Source: Streptosporangium subroseum
Lineage (GTDB): Bacteria; Actinomycetota; Actinomycetes; Streptosporangiales; Streptosporangiaceae
NCBI RefSeq assembly: GCF_900188345.1
Contig: NZ_FZOD01000003.1
Coordinates: forward strand, 286,044-350,043
Direction: 5' to 3'
DNA: 64,000 bases
The notes under the pieces were generated by a model. The model worked only from the letters and a program-made list of their open reading frames with translations. It searched no databases and had not been told where the DNA came from. The number at the start of each line of letters is the position of its first letter. The first letter of the stretch is position 1. Position numbers and translations under genes: made by a program. Shown piece after piece: positions 33,501-42,600 of this stretch.

Positions 33501-36500
33501 GTCCGCGATCCGCTGCTCCCACGAACGTTCCGCGTCCTGTACGGTCTGCGCCAGACCGGCGGTCGCGAACTGCCGGAGATCCGCAGCGGCCTCCGGGGTC
33601 ACCGACGTGCCGAACAGGTCGAGGAATCCCTCCACCGATGTGGCGCCCGCCGCGAGCGCGGCCGTGGTGAACCCGGCCAGCCAGCCCGTCTCCCCGAACA
33701 GCGCCGAGGCCAGTCGTGGCAGTGGCCGCACCCCGTCGAGCCTTCCCCGGGCACACAGGTCGACCAGATGGGCGACGTACTGACGGTGCAGAATCTCCAC
33801 CGCCGACAGGTAGCTGCCGGGCGGCACGATCTCGCCCGCGATCATGTCGCGTGGCTCGTTGAGGAAGTAGAGATCACGGGGGGATCGCCCGACCATGGTG
33901 ACCAGGAACGCGTTGCCGGTGCGGCGGCCCGCACGGCCGACCCGCTGCACGTAGTTCGCCGGACCTGGCGGGAGTGACGCGAGGATCACCGCGGACAGGT
34001 CGCCGATGTCGATGCCCAGTTCCAGAGTGGGCGTGCAGGAGAGCACGTTCGGGTCGTTGTAGCGGGTGCCGTCGCGGAAACGCTGCTCCACCTGCTCGCG
34101 CTGCCTGCGGGTCAGCGCGCCTGTGTGCTCCGCGGTGACCACCCGGAACGCGCCCTCGCCGCCCCGTGCGAGATAGAGCCGCCGGTAGTAGTCGAGTTTG
34201 TAGTTCTGGCTGCCACGGTTGGTCAGATGCCCGCCGCAGCGGTAGCGCGGGCAGGGCTGGCCGTACCAGTCGTCAAAAAGCTCGGGATGGACGGTCTGTT
34301 CCCACGCGCACGTGTCACACCCGATCCCCGCATCGTTGACCTGGGCGTCCTCCAGTGAGCGGATCTGGATGTGCCCCGGCTGGAGGCCGTACACCCGGGT
34401 GGCGCCGTCGTCGGCCACCCGCGCGGAGATCACGTCTTCGCTCGCGAGCATCGGCAGCAGCCGGGAGAGATACTCACCGGCCGCACCCTTGTCGAGGCCG
34501 AGGCAGCGCGTGGTCCAGTACTGGTACCAGCCCTGGTCGGAGTCGATCCGGTCGAACTCCGACTTTCGCTTCTGCCGGTCCAGCAGGAACGTCGGCGCCG
34601 ACAACCCCCTGGGGAACGCGGGCAGCCCTTCGGGACGCCTGCCCCAGATCGCGTTGTATCTGCTGGTCCCGGCGTTGCCGAGCCATCTGTCCAGCCACAC
34701 GTGCTTGATCGCGCCGCGATAGCGCAGCCGCTCCAGCAGGCCTCGCAGGTAGGCGAGGTAGCGACCGTCTGAGGCGAGCTCGATCATCCCGGGCATGCCG
34801 GTGTACACATCACGCGCGAGGCCGGCGATCTTCGCCGGATCGCTCAGCACGACCTCGGCGGCGGCCGTCCGGGTCAACTCGAGCGTACGGCCCTGCCGGG
34901 AGCGCAGGCCGAGTTCCATGATGGCGGCGAAGGCCAGTCGCTCTCCGATGAGGTCCCAGGCCTGCGTGGACCCGGCGGTCTCCTGCGCGAGGATCGCGTC
35001 GATCTCCGGTCGGTCGTGCAGGTCGGGCGGGACCACCGCGGGCAGCACGTCCGCCTCACTCGCCGCCGCGGCCAGGTCCGCCACCAGGTCGTTGAGCAGG
35101 ATCGGCGTCTCGGAATCGAGCCGGCCGGTCAGCAACCGCCGTAGCGAGAACGCGTACGACCGGTTGGCCACGAACCCGGCCCGGTGGGCCGCGTCCTGCA
35201 CCGAGTCGTTGAAGAGCAGCGTCTTGCGCTGCGAGATGTCGAGCTGGTTGCCCGCGAAGAGCTGGGTGACCGTCACCGCGGCCAGCGAGGCGAGGCCCGC
35301 ACCGAGGAAGCGGATGCCCTGGTCCAGATTGCAGGCGGGGCAGCGGTCCTGCTCGGCGGCGTGGTTCGCCTCGGATTTGGTGTCCAGGTCGGTGAGGATG
35401 AAGACGACATCGCCCTTGCCATGTCGATCTTTCGCGGGATCGACCGGCCGGATCCGCTCTCCGTCGAGAATCCCCAGGTTCTGGACCTGGCCCTCGGCCT
35501 CGCTCCGGGTAGCCAGGATCAGCGGCCGGATGCGCTTCTTCTCCGACCCCACGGCGGCGCGGTAGATCTTCTCCGGGCTGGTGACCAGCTCCGACGGATC
35601 CTTCTCCGGAGAGAAGGCAGCCCAGCCGGATCGCCCGCAGTGACGGCAGTAGATCGAGGGCAGCAGGCTCTTGCCCATCACGTTGAACGTCGAGTCGACG
35701 TCCAGCACGGGCAACTCGCCGATCCAGGCGAAAGCCGGAGTGTGGTCGGCGAGCCGGAGCAGTCGCGACACGGCCCGCACCCAGACGTGGGACTCGATGT
35801 GCAGGAACGGCCGCTTCGGATCCTCCGGGTCGCGGGCGTGCGACAGCAACGCCACGAACCGCGCCAGCGCGGTGGCGGCCTGGTCGGGCGACTGGCGGAT
35901 GGCCGCGCCCCAGTTGTAGGCGCCCCTGCGCGGCAGGAGTTCGAGCATCTCCGCCGGCGTCGCCGGGCCGCCGCTGAGCAGGTCGAGCACCGCCTGGGTG
36001 AGGATGTGCTGCTTGAGGACCCCGCCCAGCTCCTGCGGGCTGAGACCGTTCTTCCCGGTGACCGCCTCGGCGATCAGGTCCATGGCTCCGGGGTCCCGGA
36101 GCGGGTCGGCGAGAAGTGCCAGCTCCTGCGCGTCGGGAAGCGGCAGCGTGACGTCGATCTCGCCGACGAACTCCTCAGCCGTGAGCCGGTCCTCGCCGAT
36201 GACGGAGCCCTCAGGGAACGCCGTGCCGAAGACCTGCTCCGCGACCTCACGGATGCTATTCCTATCGCCCCCGGGACTGTCGCCGCCCTCGCCGAGTGTG
36301 GCGGAGGTGGCGACGGGGCAGATGTCACCGAGCGGCCTGCCGGGCCGGGAGTGCCCGGTGGCCGAGGCGAGCCTTCTCAGCAGCATGGCGACGTCGGTGC
36401 CCTGCGCGCCGTCATAGGTGTGAAACTCGTCGACCACCACGTAGGCGAGCTCGGCATCTTTCCATAGCGGTAGGTCGTCGGCACGCTGGAGGAGAAGGTC

Positions 36501-37103
36501 GAGCATCTTGTAGTTGGTGATCAGGATGTCCGGCGGGTTGCGGCGGATCTCCGCCCGCTGGGTCATCACCTTCTTGTAACCGACCTCGGGGGTGTCACCG
36601 ATGTAGAGTGCGCCGGTCACGTCGTTCAGGCCGGTCTGCTGGAGGTAGTCGTTGAGCCGGTGCGCCTGGTCGGTGGCGAGCGCGTTCATCGGGTAGAGCA
36701 GCACGGCCTTCACACCGTGCCTGCCGTTCGCCTTCTGCCGCCGGCAGTGGTCGAGCACCGGGACCAGGAACGACTCGGTCTTCCCCGAACCGGTCCCCGT
36801 CGTGATCAGCGTCGGCTCGGCTGCCTTGTTGAGCGTGCTGAGCCGCTGGAAGGCCTTCGCTTGATGCCGGTACGGCGTCCAGTCCCCGGCCGGCGCCCAC
36901 TCCAGGCAGTCCTTCCAGCCTTTCTCGGCGGAGCGGAACGGCGTGCGGATCCGCAGGTACGGCCCGCGGAAGATGCCCTGCTCGGGATGGTTGAGAAACC
37001 GCTCCAGCGCGTCCCTGACCGGCTTCTCCGCGAGCGCGAAGGTGGTCGTGAGGTACTGGGTGAGGTTCTTCCGCAACTCATCCGCCGCCAGCGTCGGCTT
37101 CAC
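30555..37103 (-). CDS. Giant DEAD-box helicase with DUF1998 and C-terminal nuclease-like domain
   Basis: A 2182-residue protein. Walker A is TGTGSGKTESFLVP near residue 103 and the DEAH-type box VVDEFHTYDGAQGTD near 224, with VATSATLG next. Helicase motif VI is YVQRVGRAGRRTGNAF near 1053. Several zinc-ribbon pairs follow (CRHCG, CPACN, CDTC, CPGCG with CPRCGG, CPACGG). The DUF1998 cysteine cluster (CPCKEDEHKAACHRCLLSH) is near 1630. Near 1760, PDVLF, EVAVYLDGYSYH and LTWENIDDW resemble the PD-(D/E)xK/Vsr-like nuclease end seen on some DUF1998 helicases. It combines in one chain what DISARM splits into DrmA and DrmB. A GTG start with AGAGG 7 bases upstream is used. Confidence 0.9.
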   Translation of the reverse strand: MKPTLAADELRKNLTQYLTTTFALAEKPVRDALERFLNHPEQGIFRGPYLRIRTPFRSAEKGWKDCLEWAPAGDWTPYRHQAKAFQRLSTLNKAAEPTLITTGTGSGKTESFLVPVLDHCRRQKANGRHGVKAVLLYPMNALATDQAHRLNDYLQQTGLNDVTGALYIGDTPEVGYKKVMTQRAEIRRNPPDILITNYKMLDLLLQRADDLPLWKDAELAYVVVDEFHTYDGAQGTDVAMLLRRLASATGHSRPGRPLGDICPVATSATLGEGGDSPGGDRNSIREVAEQVFGTAFPEGSVIGEDRLTAEEFVGEIDVTLPLPDAQELALLADPLRDPGAMDLIAEAVTGKNGLSPQELGGVLKQHILTQAVLDLLSGGPATPAEMLELLPRRGAYNWGAAIRQSPDQAATALARFVALLSHARDPEDPKRPFLHIESHVWVRAVSRLLRLADHTPAFAWIGELPVLDVDSTFNVMGKSLLPSIYCRHCGRSGWAAFSPEKDPSELVTSPEKIYRAAVGSEKKRIRPLILATRSEAEGQVQNLGILDGERIRPVDPAKDRHGKGDVVFILTDLDTKSEANHAAEQDRCPACNLDQGIRFLGAGLASLAAVTVTQLFAGNQLDISQRKTLLFNDSVQDAAHRAGFVANRSYAFSLRRLLTGRLDSETPILLNDLVADLAAAASEADVLPAVVPPDLHDRPEIDAILAQETAGSTQAWDLIGERLAFAAIMELGLRSRQGRTLELTRTAAAEVVLSDPAKIAGLARDVYTGMPGMIELASDGRYLAYLRGLLERLRYRGAIKHVWLDRWLGNAGTSRYNAIWGRRPEGLPAFPRGLSAPTFLLDRQKRKSEFDRIDSDQGWYQYWTTRCLGLDKGAAGEYLSRLLPMLASEDVISARVADDGATRVYGLQPGHIQIRSLEDAQVNDAGIGCDTCAWEQTVHPELFDDWYGQPCPRYRCGGHLTNRGSQNYKLDYYRRLYLARGGEGAFRVVTAEHTGALTRRQREQVEQRFRDGTRYNDPNVLSCTPTLELGIDIGDLSAVILASLPPGPANYVQRVGRAGRRTGNAFLVTMVGRSPRDLYFLNEPRDMIAGEIVPPGSYLSAVEILHRQYVAHLVDLCARGRLDGVRPLPRLASALFGETGWLAGFTTAALAAGATSVEGFLDLFGTSVTPEAAADLRQFATAGLAQTVQDAERSWEQRIADLRERLGVIDAAIEPLVESDPIQRAQKRALAAERRAVAKRIGEIGRENAQGALVELGLLPNYSLIDSTTSLEATITWDEEVDGGRRYHSEVREYQRSARLALTELAPGNSFYMRGYQHEVTGLDIGTPSRPAWEQWRVCPGCGYVRTTLAAEDTTSCPRCGGADIGELGALYGVLRPTRVTAHDRRDDAQIRDDHEDRQRRYYESAVAVDIESADIVPGSWRHTKAVFGVDFTRKAVVRRFNLGTSRYDRPATDRFAGEDVRLNPFYTCPACGGTTVDGPPATAHSDALIASSYVDPSRKHHRPWCTYRRDAQDAEHIKLILAHELRTEALRILLPVATLLIEERMASFEAALMAGVAAEYGGDPDHLAIVTATMPDQETGRRRRFLVLHDTLPGGTGYLHRLSSEDGFRGVLTAALKIVEECPCKEDEHKAACHRCLLSHVPGNKYDKVSRAEALAMLRDLLDTWDTTTVATTDAISLWDQVESELEARFLGGLEAWARRTDTPGTLGMAGVLNKKKTADLRIEGPDGSIVHWQMILQNTIKGTRPDVLFRRLDDVPLEVAVYLDGYSYHASPDKNRLAGDAVKRARLRAHGRVVFQLTWENIDDWETRGYAPFVKGEPPRAPYLGNAQANARQTYQQLSPGRDPEELARTVWANPVDTLLAFLREPLPELWLRRAEALTAGLLRLAQGQSRSGPDGVPKRLMAALRGSSLPASTMEKILTIRAVDTAGCPLAVVLDPRAGYAWTAFAMIDDTNKTITADEESHKRRWAAWLYWGNLLQFLDAGPGDGGQLTLTDLDAFDPSLLAVAGGSGITSMLSLLPLDEDLVDEGEETVPVHAVRLPQEPSATRTVPFQRVPAETQAMRREAQAVSEKIPAGPDPRWEKIYDLLDPGESGLAEFARGLAELEVPAPASDEVGFELGEQAWQAELAWPSAKVAVVLAGDDDEARKRNAAYAAAGWDVRDVQGWLAEELAECIRGGGAE

Positions 37104-37147
37104 CGAGTGACCTCTCCTTCTCGGCCTGATGTTTCTAAGCTTGATGT

Positions 37148-37285
37148 GTGCATGAAGAGCAGCCCATCGACTACGAGGCCGTCCGGCACCGCTTCCCCTG
37201 GGTCGGCCTGGGGGCGAGCGGAGAACCCGATCTCTCCACGCGTTACCGCGCGATCATGGCTGAAGCCAGACCAGAAGAGGGATAG
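37148..37285 (+). CDS. Small ORF on the opposite strand, possible antitoxin fragment
   Basis: A 45-residue frame starting with GTG, rightward inside the 199-base gap between two leftward genes. The text DYEAVRHRFPWVGLGASG and EPDLSTRYRAIMAEA looks protein-like and resembles the C-terminal tails of some small antitoxins, but I cannot name a family. An in-frame stop lies directly upstream of the GTG, so it may be a remnant. Confidence 0.35.
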   Translation: MHEEQPIDYEAVRHRFPWVGLGASGEPDLSTRYRAIMAEARPEEG

Positions 37286-37302
37286 CGGGACGGCTGTGGA
37301 CG

Positions 37303-38373
37303 TCACGACATGTTCTCGGGGTCCCGTACGGCTTGCGCCCGCACCTTGGAGAGTCGGTCGATCACGCTCTCGGCGAGTTCGCGAAATTCGGCGCGGCATT
37401 TCTGGACGTAGGTCTGAGTGCTTCCTATCGCCCCGTCGGCGGCTTTGAGATCGAACATCGGCTTGCGGGCGTCGTGGGCGAGGGGCATCAGACTCTGATA
37501 GTTCCGCAGTGTCGCAATCTCGTACGATCGATGCTCCGAATGTTGAGGTTCATCGAGCACTGATTCTGCGAAGACGTAGGGAATGCGCTCAAGCCAGCGT
37601 CGGTAGGCCTTCACCGGCCGGTCCAGGCGCATGGTCGGCTGCATGATCACATAGCCAAGGGGACGCATCTCACCGGAAGGAGCCGGAATGCTCTTCGGCA
37701 CCTTCGACAGCACGGCCTCCTGCCAGGTGGATCGCCAGGCCCGCAGCGTCGGTCCGAGGTTGCGCAGGCCGCGGAGAGAGAAAAGATCGGCGGCGAGAGG
37801 CATGAGCACACTGTCCGCAGCGAGGAGCGCGGCCCTGTTGATCGCTCCGAGATTCGGCCCCACATCGATGAGAACGATGTCGGCGTCTATCCGGCGGGCG
37901 GCATCGTCGATGATCCGGTAGAAGGCCGTGGTCGTCCGGATGGCAGCCAGATCGCCCATGAAACAGTTGGGCCAGGCGGCGGAGAGTTTGTCCTCGAAAG
38001 CACTCAGTTCAAGGTCTCCAGGAACGAGCCAGAGCCCGTCGGTGATGCATGTCGGCTCGTAGAACGCGACATCACCCAGCCCCTCCATGATCGGTTTAAC
38101 TGAGGCCGCGACCGTACCCGCCTCCCGCGTGATCCGGCGTGCGAGCGGGCCGGTAAGAGTGGGTTGCGCCCCTCCCCATGCTGGGCTTTCCGGCTCCGCC
38201 CAGAGAATCGCCAGATCATCCTCATCGAGAAACGCCGAGGTCAGATTGGACTGGGGGTCCAAGTCCACGGCCAGCACACGGTGACCAAGACGCTGGAACA
38301 TATGAGCCAGGTGGTAGGTGAGCGTCGTCTTGCCGACGCCCCCCTTGTTGTTGAAGAGCGCTACCGAGATCAT
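37303..38373 (-). CDS. ParA/MinD-type ATPase
   Basis: A 356-residue deviant-Walker ATPase. The N-terminus is VALFNNKGGVGKTTLTYHLA, with the signature lysine of ParA proteins. VLAVDLDPQSNLTSAF and IVLIDVGPNLGAINRAAL give the other nucleotide motifs. There is no ParB or parS-like element nearby, so it is an orphan and unlikely to be a plasmid partition gene. GGAG precedes the ATG at 38373, and the gene overlaps the upstream AlbA_2 gene as ATGA. Within the defence train it could position or switch a complex using ATP; that is inference. Confidence 0.9.
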   Translation of the reverse strand: MISVALFNNKGGVGKTTLTYHLAHMFQRLGHRVLAVDLDPQSNLTSAFLDEDDLAILWAEPESPAWGGAQPTLTGPLARRITREAGTVAASVKPIMEGLGDVAFYEPTCITDGLWLVPGDLELSAFEDKLSAAWPNCFMGDLAAIRTTTAFYRIIDDAARRIDADIVLIDVGPNLGAINRAALLAADSVLMPLAADLFSLRGLRNLGPTLRAWRSTWQEAVLSKVPKSIPAPSGEMRPLGYVIMQPTMRLDRPVKAYRRWLERIPYVFAESVLDEPQHSEHRSYEIATLRNYQSLMPLAHDARKPMFDLKAADGAIGSTQTYVQKCRAEFRELAESVIDRLSKVRAQAVRDPENMS

Positions 38374-39557
38374 TCTGCTCTCCTCAGAGTCACCGACCAT
38401 GATGAGTCGTCGACGAGGAACTCCGCGGGCGGATTGCCGTTCGCCTCCAACGAAGCCTGGATCCGGCCGATCCCCCTGCCGAACCTGTTGACGTAACCCA
38501 GTGATTTCATCGCTGCGGCGAGTGACGGGTTCCTGAAGTCACTGACCCGGTCGAAGTTGTCCACTCGCACCTGCCCGTACGGCCCACCCGGGTTGGTGAT
38601 CTCGATCCGGTCGGCGAACCACAGGATGCGGACAGGCGCGTACGAGGTCTCGTAGTTACGGTGCATGACAGCGTTCATGCAGGCCTCACGCAACGCGGCG
38701 AGCGGGTAGTCAGGCCGCTGCACCTCCCGGAACCCTTCGTCCTCGACCACCTGGGTGTGCAGATGACCACGGAGCAGAGCGTCGAGACGCCCTCCGAGAT
38801 CGACGACGTTGCAACGCAACTCCTGGTCATCGGCGATCGCGGCCTCCAGGCCCTTACCGTCATATCTCACGAACTGCAGGTAGGCACCGGGGATGAACCC
38901 GCCGGGGCTGAACCCCAGGACGAGCAACCCCAGCACGGTCGGCGTAGCCGTCAGATCAGCCATGCGAAGACTCGCGAGTTGGAGTTCTTCCGGACGTCCG
39001 TTCTCCTCGATGACCTCGGGCGAGACCACGGACGGCAGATATGTGGACCGGAACAGCGCCAGATCCAGGTCGCTCAATGTGCTGCCCGGAACGCTCCGCC
39101 CATCGAACGGCCCGTCGATGGCACGACGGCGCTCGGCGAGCACTCTCTCATCCTCGCGTGTCGCCTTGCGAGTCGTCGGTCCCGGCCGCACCCAGACGAC
39201 ACCGTCATAACGGACCGGCGGGGTCGCCGAGGCTTTCACCTGGATGCGGATCACGGGCCTGCTCTTGAACGTGGCGGTCTCCACGGTCATCGACGGCCGG
39301 TCCAGGATCTGCCCGCTGTTCCGATATTCGGTCAGTCTCAGCAGCTCCTGGTCGCTGGTATCAAGGATGAGCACCGGTTCGCCGCGGTCGTCCACACCGA
39401 TGAGCAGATCTCCGCCGCCACGCCCGCACAGATCGTTGGCGAGCGCGCAGATCGCCTGTCCGATCTTGTCGCGATTGAACGCGGACAGCTTGAACTCCAG
39501 GACGGTGCTCTCTCTGTCACCCAGCAAATCCGCAAGGTCTGTCGTCATGCCAGCCAT
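38370..39557 (-). CDS. AlbA_2/Schlafen-like ATP-binding protein
   Basis: A 395-residue protein. The N-terminal AlbA_2 (divergent AAA-4/SLFN) domain has ESTVLEFKLSAFNRDKIGQAICALAN and GGGDLLIGVDDRGEPV. The middle region carries LREACMNAVMHRNYE, the GHKL-like helix found after AlbA_2, and the C-terminus has ITNPGGPYGQV and RFGRGIGRIQ. Such proteins are nucleic-acid-binding regulators or nucleases, frequent in defence islands. The ATG at 39557 is chosen (AGGCGGCACA before it), with a second ATG at 39548. Its stop is fused to the ParA start, so both are probably made together. Confidence 0.87.
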   Translation of the reverse strand: MAGMTTDLADLLGDRESTVLEFKLSAFNRDKIGQAICALANDLCGRGGGDLLIGVDDRGEPVLILDTSDQELLRLTEYRNSGQILDRPSMTVETATFKSRPVIRIQVKASATPPVRYDGVVWVRPGPTTRKATREDERVLAERRRAIDGPFDGRSVPGSTLSDLDLALFRSTYLPSVVSPEVIEENGRPEELQLASLRMADLTATPTVLGLLVLGFSPGGFIPGAYLQFVRYDGKGLEAAIADDQELRCNVVDLGGRLDALLRGHLHTQVVEDEGFREVQRPDYPLAALREACMNAVMHRNYETSYAPVRILWFADRIEITNPGGPYGQVRVDNFDRVSDFRNPSLAAAMKSLGYVNRFGRGIGRIQASLEANGNPPAEFLVDDSSWSVTLRRAE

Positions 39558-39600
39558 TGTGCCGCCTGGCTCCGACAACACTGAGTAATCAGCTGAAGAC

Positions 39601-42600
39601 TCATGAGGCACCGCCCTGTACGGCCTGCGCCTGGCGGAGGCGTTCGGAGAAGACGGCATGGGCCTGGCGGTACTCGGCCTCACGGTCGGCCTTATAGAAG
39701 GGGGCGGTATAGCCGTCCGGGACGGGGCCGTTGATCTCGGGGTCGAGATGGGCCATGAGCTGCTCGTAGTGCTGCTTGGTCTGACCCTGACCGTAGGCGT
39801 TGAAGTTCTCCGCGATCTTGCGGCCGTTGGGGTCGAACCACATGGCGCCCTCGTAGGTGACCATCTGCGGGAACCGAGACCGGTAGAGGGCGACCAGCTC
39901 TTCGGCGTCGATACCGAGCATCAGCGCGACCAGGGCGTCCAGCTCGACGAGGGCCGCCCGGCGGGCGCGTTCGATCCGCAGCGGGGTGTCCGGGGCCCAG
40001 ACCGGCTCCACCTGGGCGAGTAACGGGAGTCCCGGCCAATCGGCTGCCCAGGAATCTCGAGTCCAGGAGTCGTCGTACAACTCGGTCCAGAGGTCGGCGT
40101 AAGCCTCGGTAAGGCAGTTGAGCCGGAGAGTGCGCAGCAGGAGCGCCTCAGCCAGCGGATGGTCGGAATCAGGGGCAGGCATCATCCGTGCATCGGCCAC
40201 GTCCAGATGACCTCGCCCGGTCACCCGAAGCAGGTAATCCATCGGCAACGAAGCCCAGAAGCCCGCAACAAGTGTCGTCTCCCGGTCGGTTCGCAGAGCC
40301 ATACTGCGGACGCCGTGAATGTGTGCAGGTCCCGGAGGCATCAAAGCGCCGAAAAGACTCCGCTCGGTGTTATTAGGAATCATCTCCCGCCAGAAAAGGC
40401 GGTAGAACTCGATGTAGCTACGAGTCGCCTCCTCTCGGAGATACTCGTCGACCACCGCATGGTCCTGCTCATCGCGCAGGTCTTCGGGCAAGATCCCCGA
40501 CTCTCTGCGACGAGCCAACAGCCTGTGGTCCAGCCAGCGGTCCTGGGCCCGCTCGTAGCGCTCCAGGTTGGTGGCCCGCTGATAATCGGTCGAGGGCACG
40601 GCATCGACGGCGAGCTTGGTCAGGTCCACCGGGCGATCGGTGTGCAATGTGTTCGGCGGCTGCTTGGCGAGAGGGGTGGCGGCGGTGAATTGCGGCCCGC
40701 GAAGGATCACCTCTGACCAGTCTTTAGGCTGCCCAGTCCGATGCTCGATGAGCCCATCTTTCTTAGCTGTCGTTTCGTTGTAGCCCGAGCTGATCCGCAG
40801 ATATGCCTCGCCGAGGCGATGCTCCACCCGTGACAAGGCGGTGATCGCGCCCTGCTCGGCCGTGGTCACTGGGTAAAGCAGCTTGGTCTCTGCCACCGGC
40901 AAGTCGGTCTCGCCCGTCAGCAACCGCCAGTCGGCGAGCACGGCCTCATCAACCGTGACCAGCCGATCCCGATGCGGCCGAAGGTCCCAGTAGCCGTTGT
41001 GCTTGATGCCGGGGCGATCTCCCGTTCCGTCATGATCGAACGACTCTGTCAACGGCAGCGGATCAAATAACCAACTCACGTGAGTAAAGCCGATCTCCTG
41101 GACGGATCCGTAGATCTGCACGCCATACATCTTGTTCCAGTCAATGTCAGCGAAAAGCAGTCGCCGATTCTGAAAATGCGCATGTAACCGCAGGTGCCTG
41201 TAGGCGGCAGCCCGAAGTCTGCCCTCCTGCGCCCCAGTGAAGTGACTGTCCGGGTGAATCAGCCCGGAGATACCGTGTGGCGAGAGATTACGCCAAGTGC
41301 GGACCATGAACGCGCGGTAGAGATTCGGCCGAGTCCCGACCAGGAGGTCATAAGTACCAACCAAGCTGAGAAAGGTAGCCGATCCTGTGTTGGCCACCAG
41401 CTCGCCAAGAAAGTAGGCCCGACTACGATCCGCTGCGAGAGCAGTCTTCTTGCGGCGCTGCCACTCAGATACCGGCGGCTTGTCAGAGAGCTCGAACCAC
41501 GGCTCCAGTTCGGCCAGGACCGGAGCCTCAACCCATTCCGGCCGGTACCACGGAGGATTGCCGACCTGAAGATCGAAGCCGCCGCGGTGGAAGACCTGGG
41601 CGAACTGGAGTTCCCAGTGGAAGAAGCCCTGCTGGTCGGCGATGTCCTCGATCGCGTCGAACCAGGGGAAGCGCTCGGCGAGTTTGATGGCCGAGTCCAT
41701 GCCCATCCAGGCCAGCAGCTCGTCCTCGTACTCCTCCAGGTCGGTGAGGGAGACGAAGCTCGCGACCAGGGAGTCTTCCGGGATATCGGCCCGGCCGAGC
41801 ATAGCTTCGGTGAAGTCGAGCCAGTCGTTCAGGTTGGCGAGGGGGATGACCGGACGGAGTGGGTCGAGGGCGGGGCGCTGCTTGCGGCCGGTGGTGCGGC
41901 GGGACTCACGAGCGAAGCCGCCGAGGCTGATCTGCTCCGGCTGGCCGGTGTCGAAGAGCGATTCGGTCGTCCAGGCCTGCCCGAAACCGATCGACTCCTC
42001 AGCCGCCTCAACTGGTGCGGGCCGTACATCCTCCTGAACAGCGGACGCGGCAGGGGTGGCAACTGGCGATAGAGCGTCTGATCCGTGGTCGCCTGCTTTA
42101 TCCGGCGCGAGCCGTGCGTAGACGTCGTCAGAGCCGTCGAGCAGGCCCGCGCGGTCAAACGGCCAGAACCACAGCGCGCACCAGGCGTCCATGACCTTCT
42201 TCAGCCGCCAGTACGGCGTGCCGGGGGCGACCAGGTCGCCGTAGACCTTCTCCCTGGTCACGGCGTCGATGGGTTGGTCGATCCAGTCAGCGCCCCAGAC
42301 GTCAATTTTGCGGCTGATCTCGCGCTCGGAGATGGTCAGGCGCTGGATGACCAGGTCCCACAGGTATTCAGCCCGGCCCGACAGGGCCTGCAACCGCTGG
42401 AGTTGGGAGACCTTCCGTCCGCCGGACTTCTTGTCCGAGACGTTCTTACGGAGCTGCTTACGCCAGTCGGCAAGCTGCTTGGCCTCGGCGGGTGCGAGTT
42501 CGCGCGCCTCCTTGGCTCCGGCGACCGCGCCCCAGCCCTCGGCGGGCAGCAGGAAATGATGGATCTTGCCCGACGGCAGCGAACCGGCCGAGAATGGAAG

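Noticed and set aside
37303..38373. Plasmid partition locus
   Set aside because: Only ParA is present; no ParB, no parS-like repeats and no replication gene.
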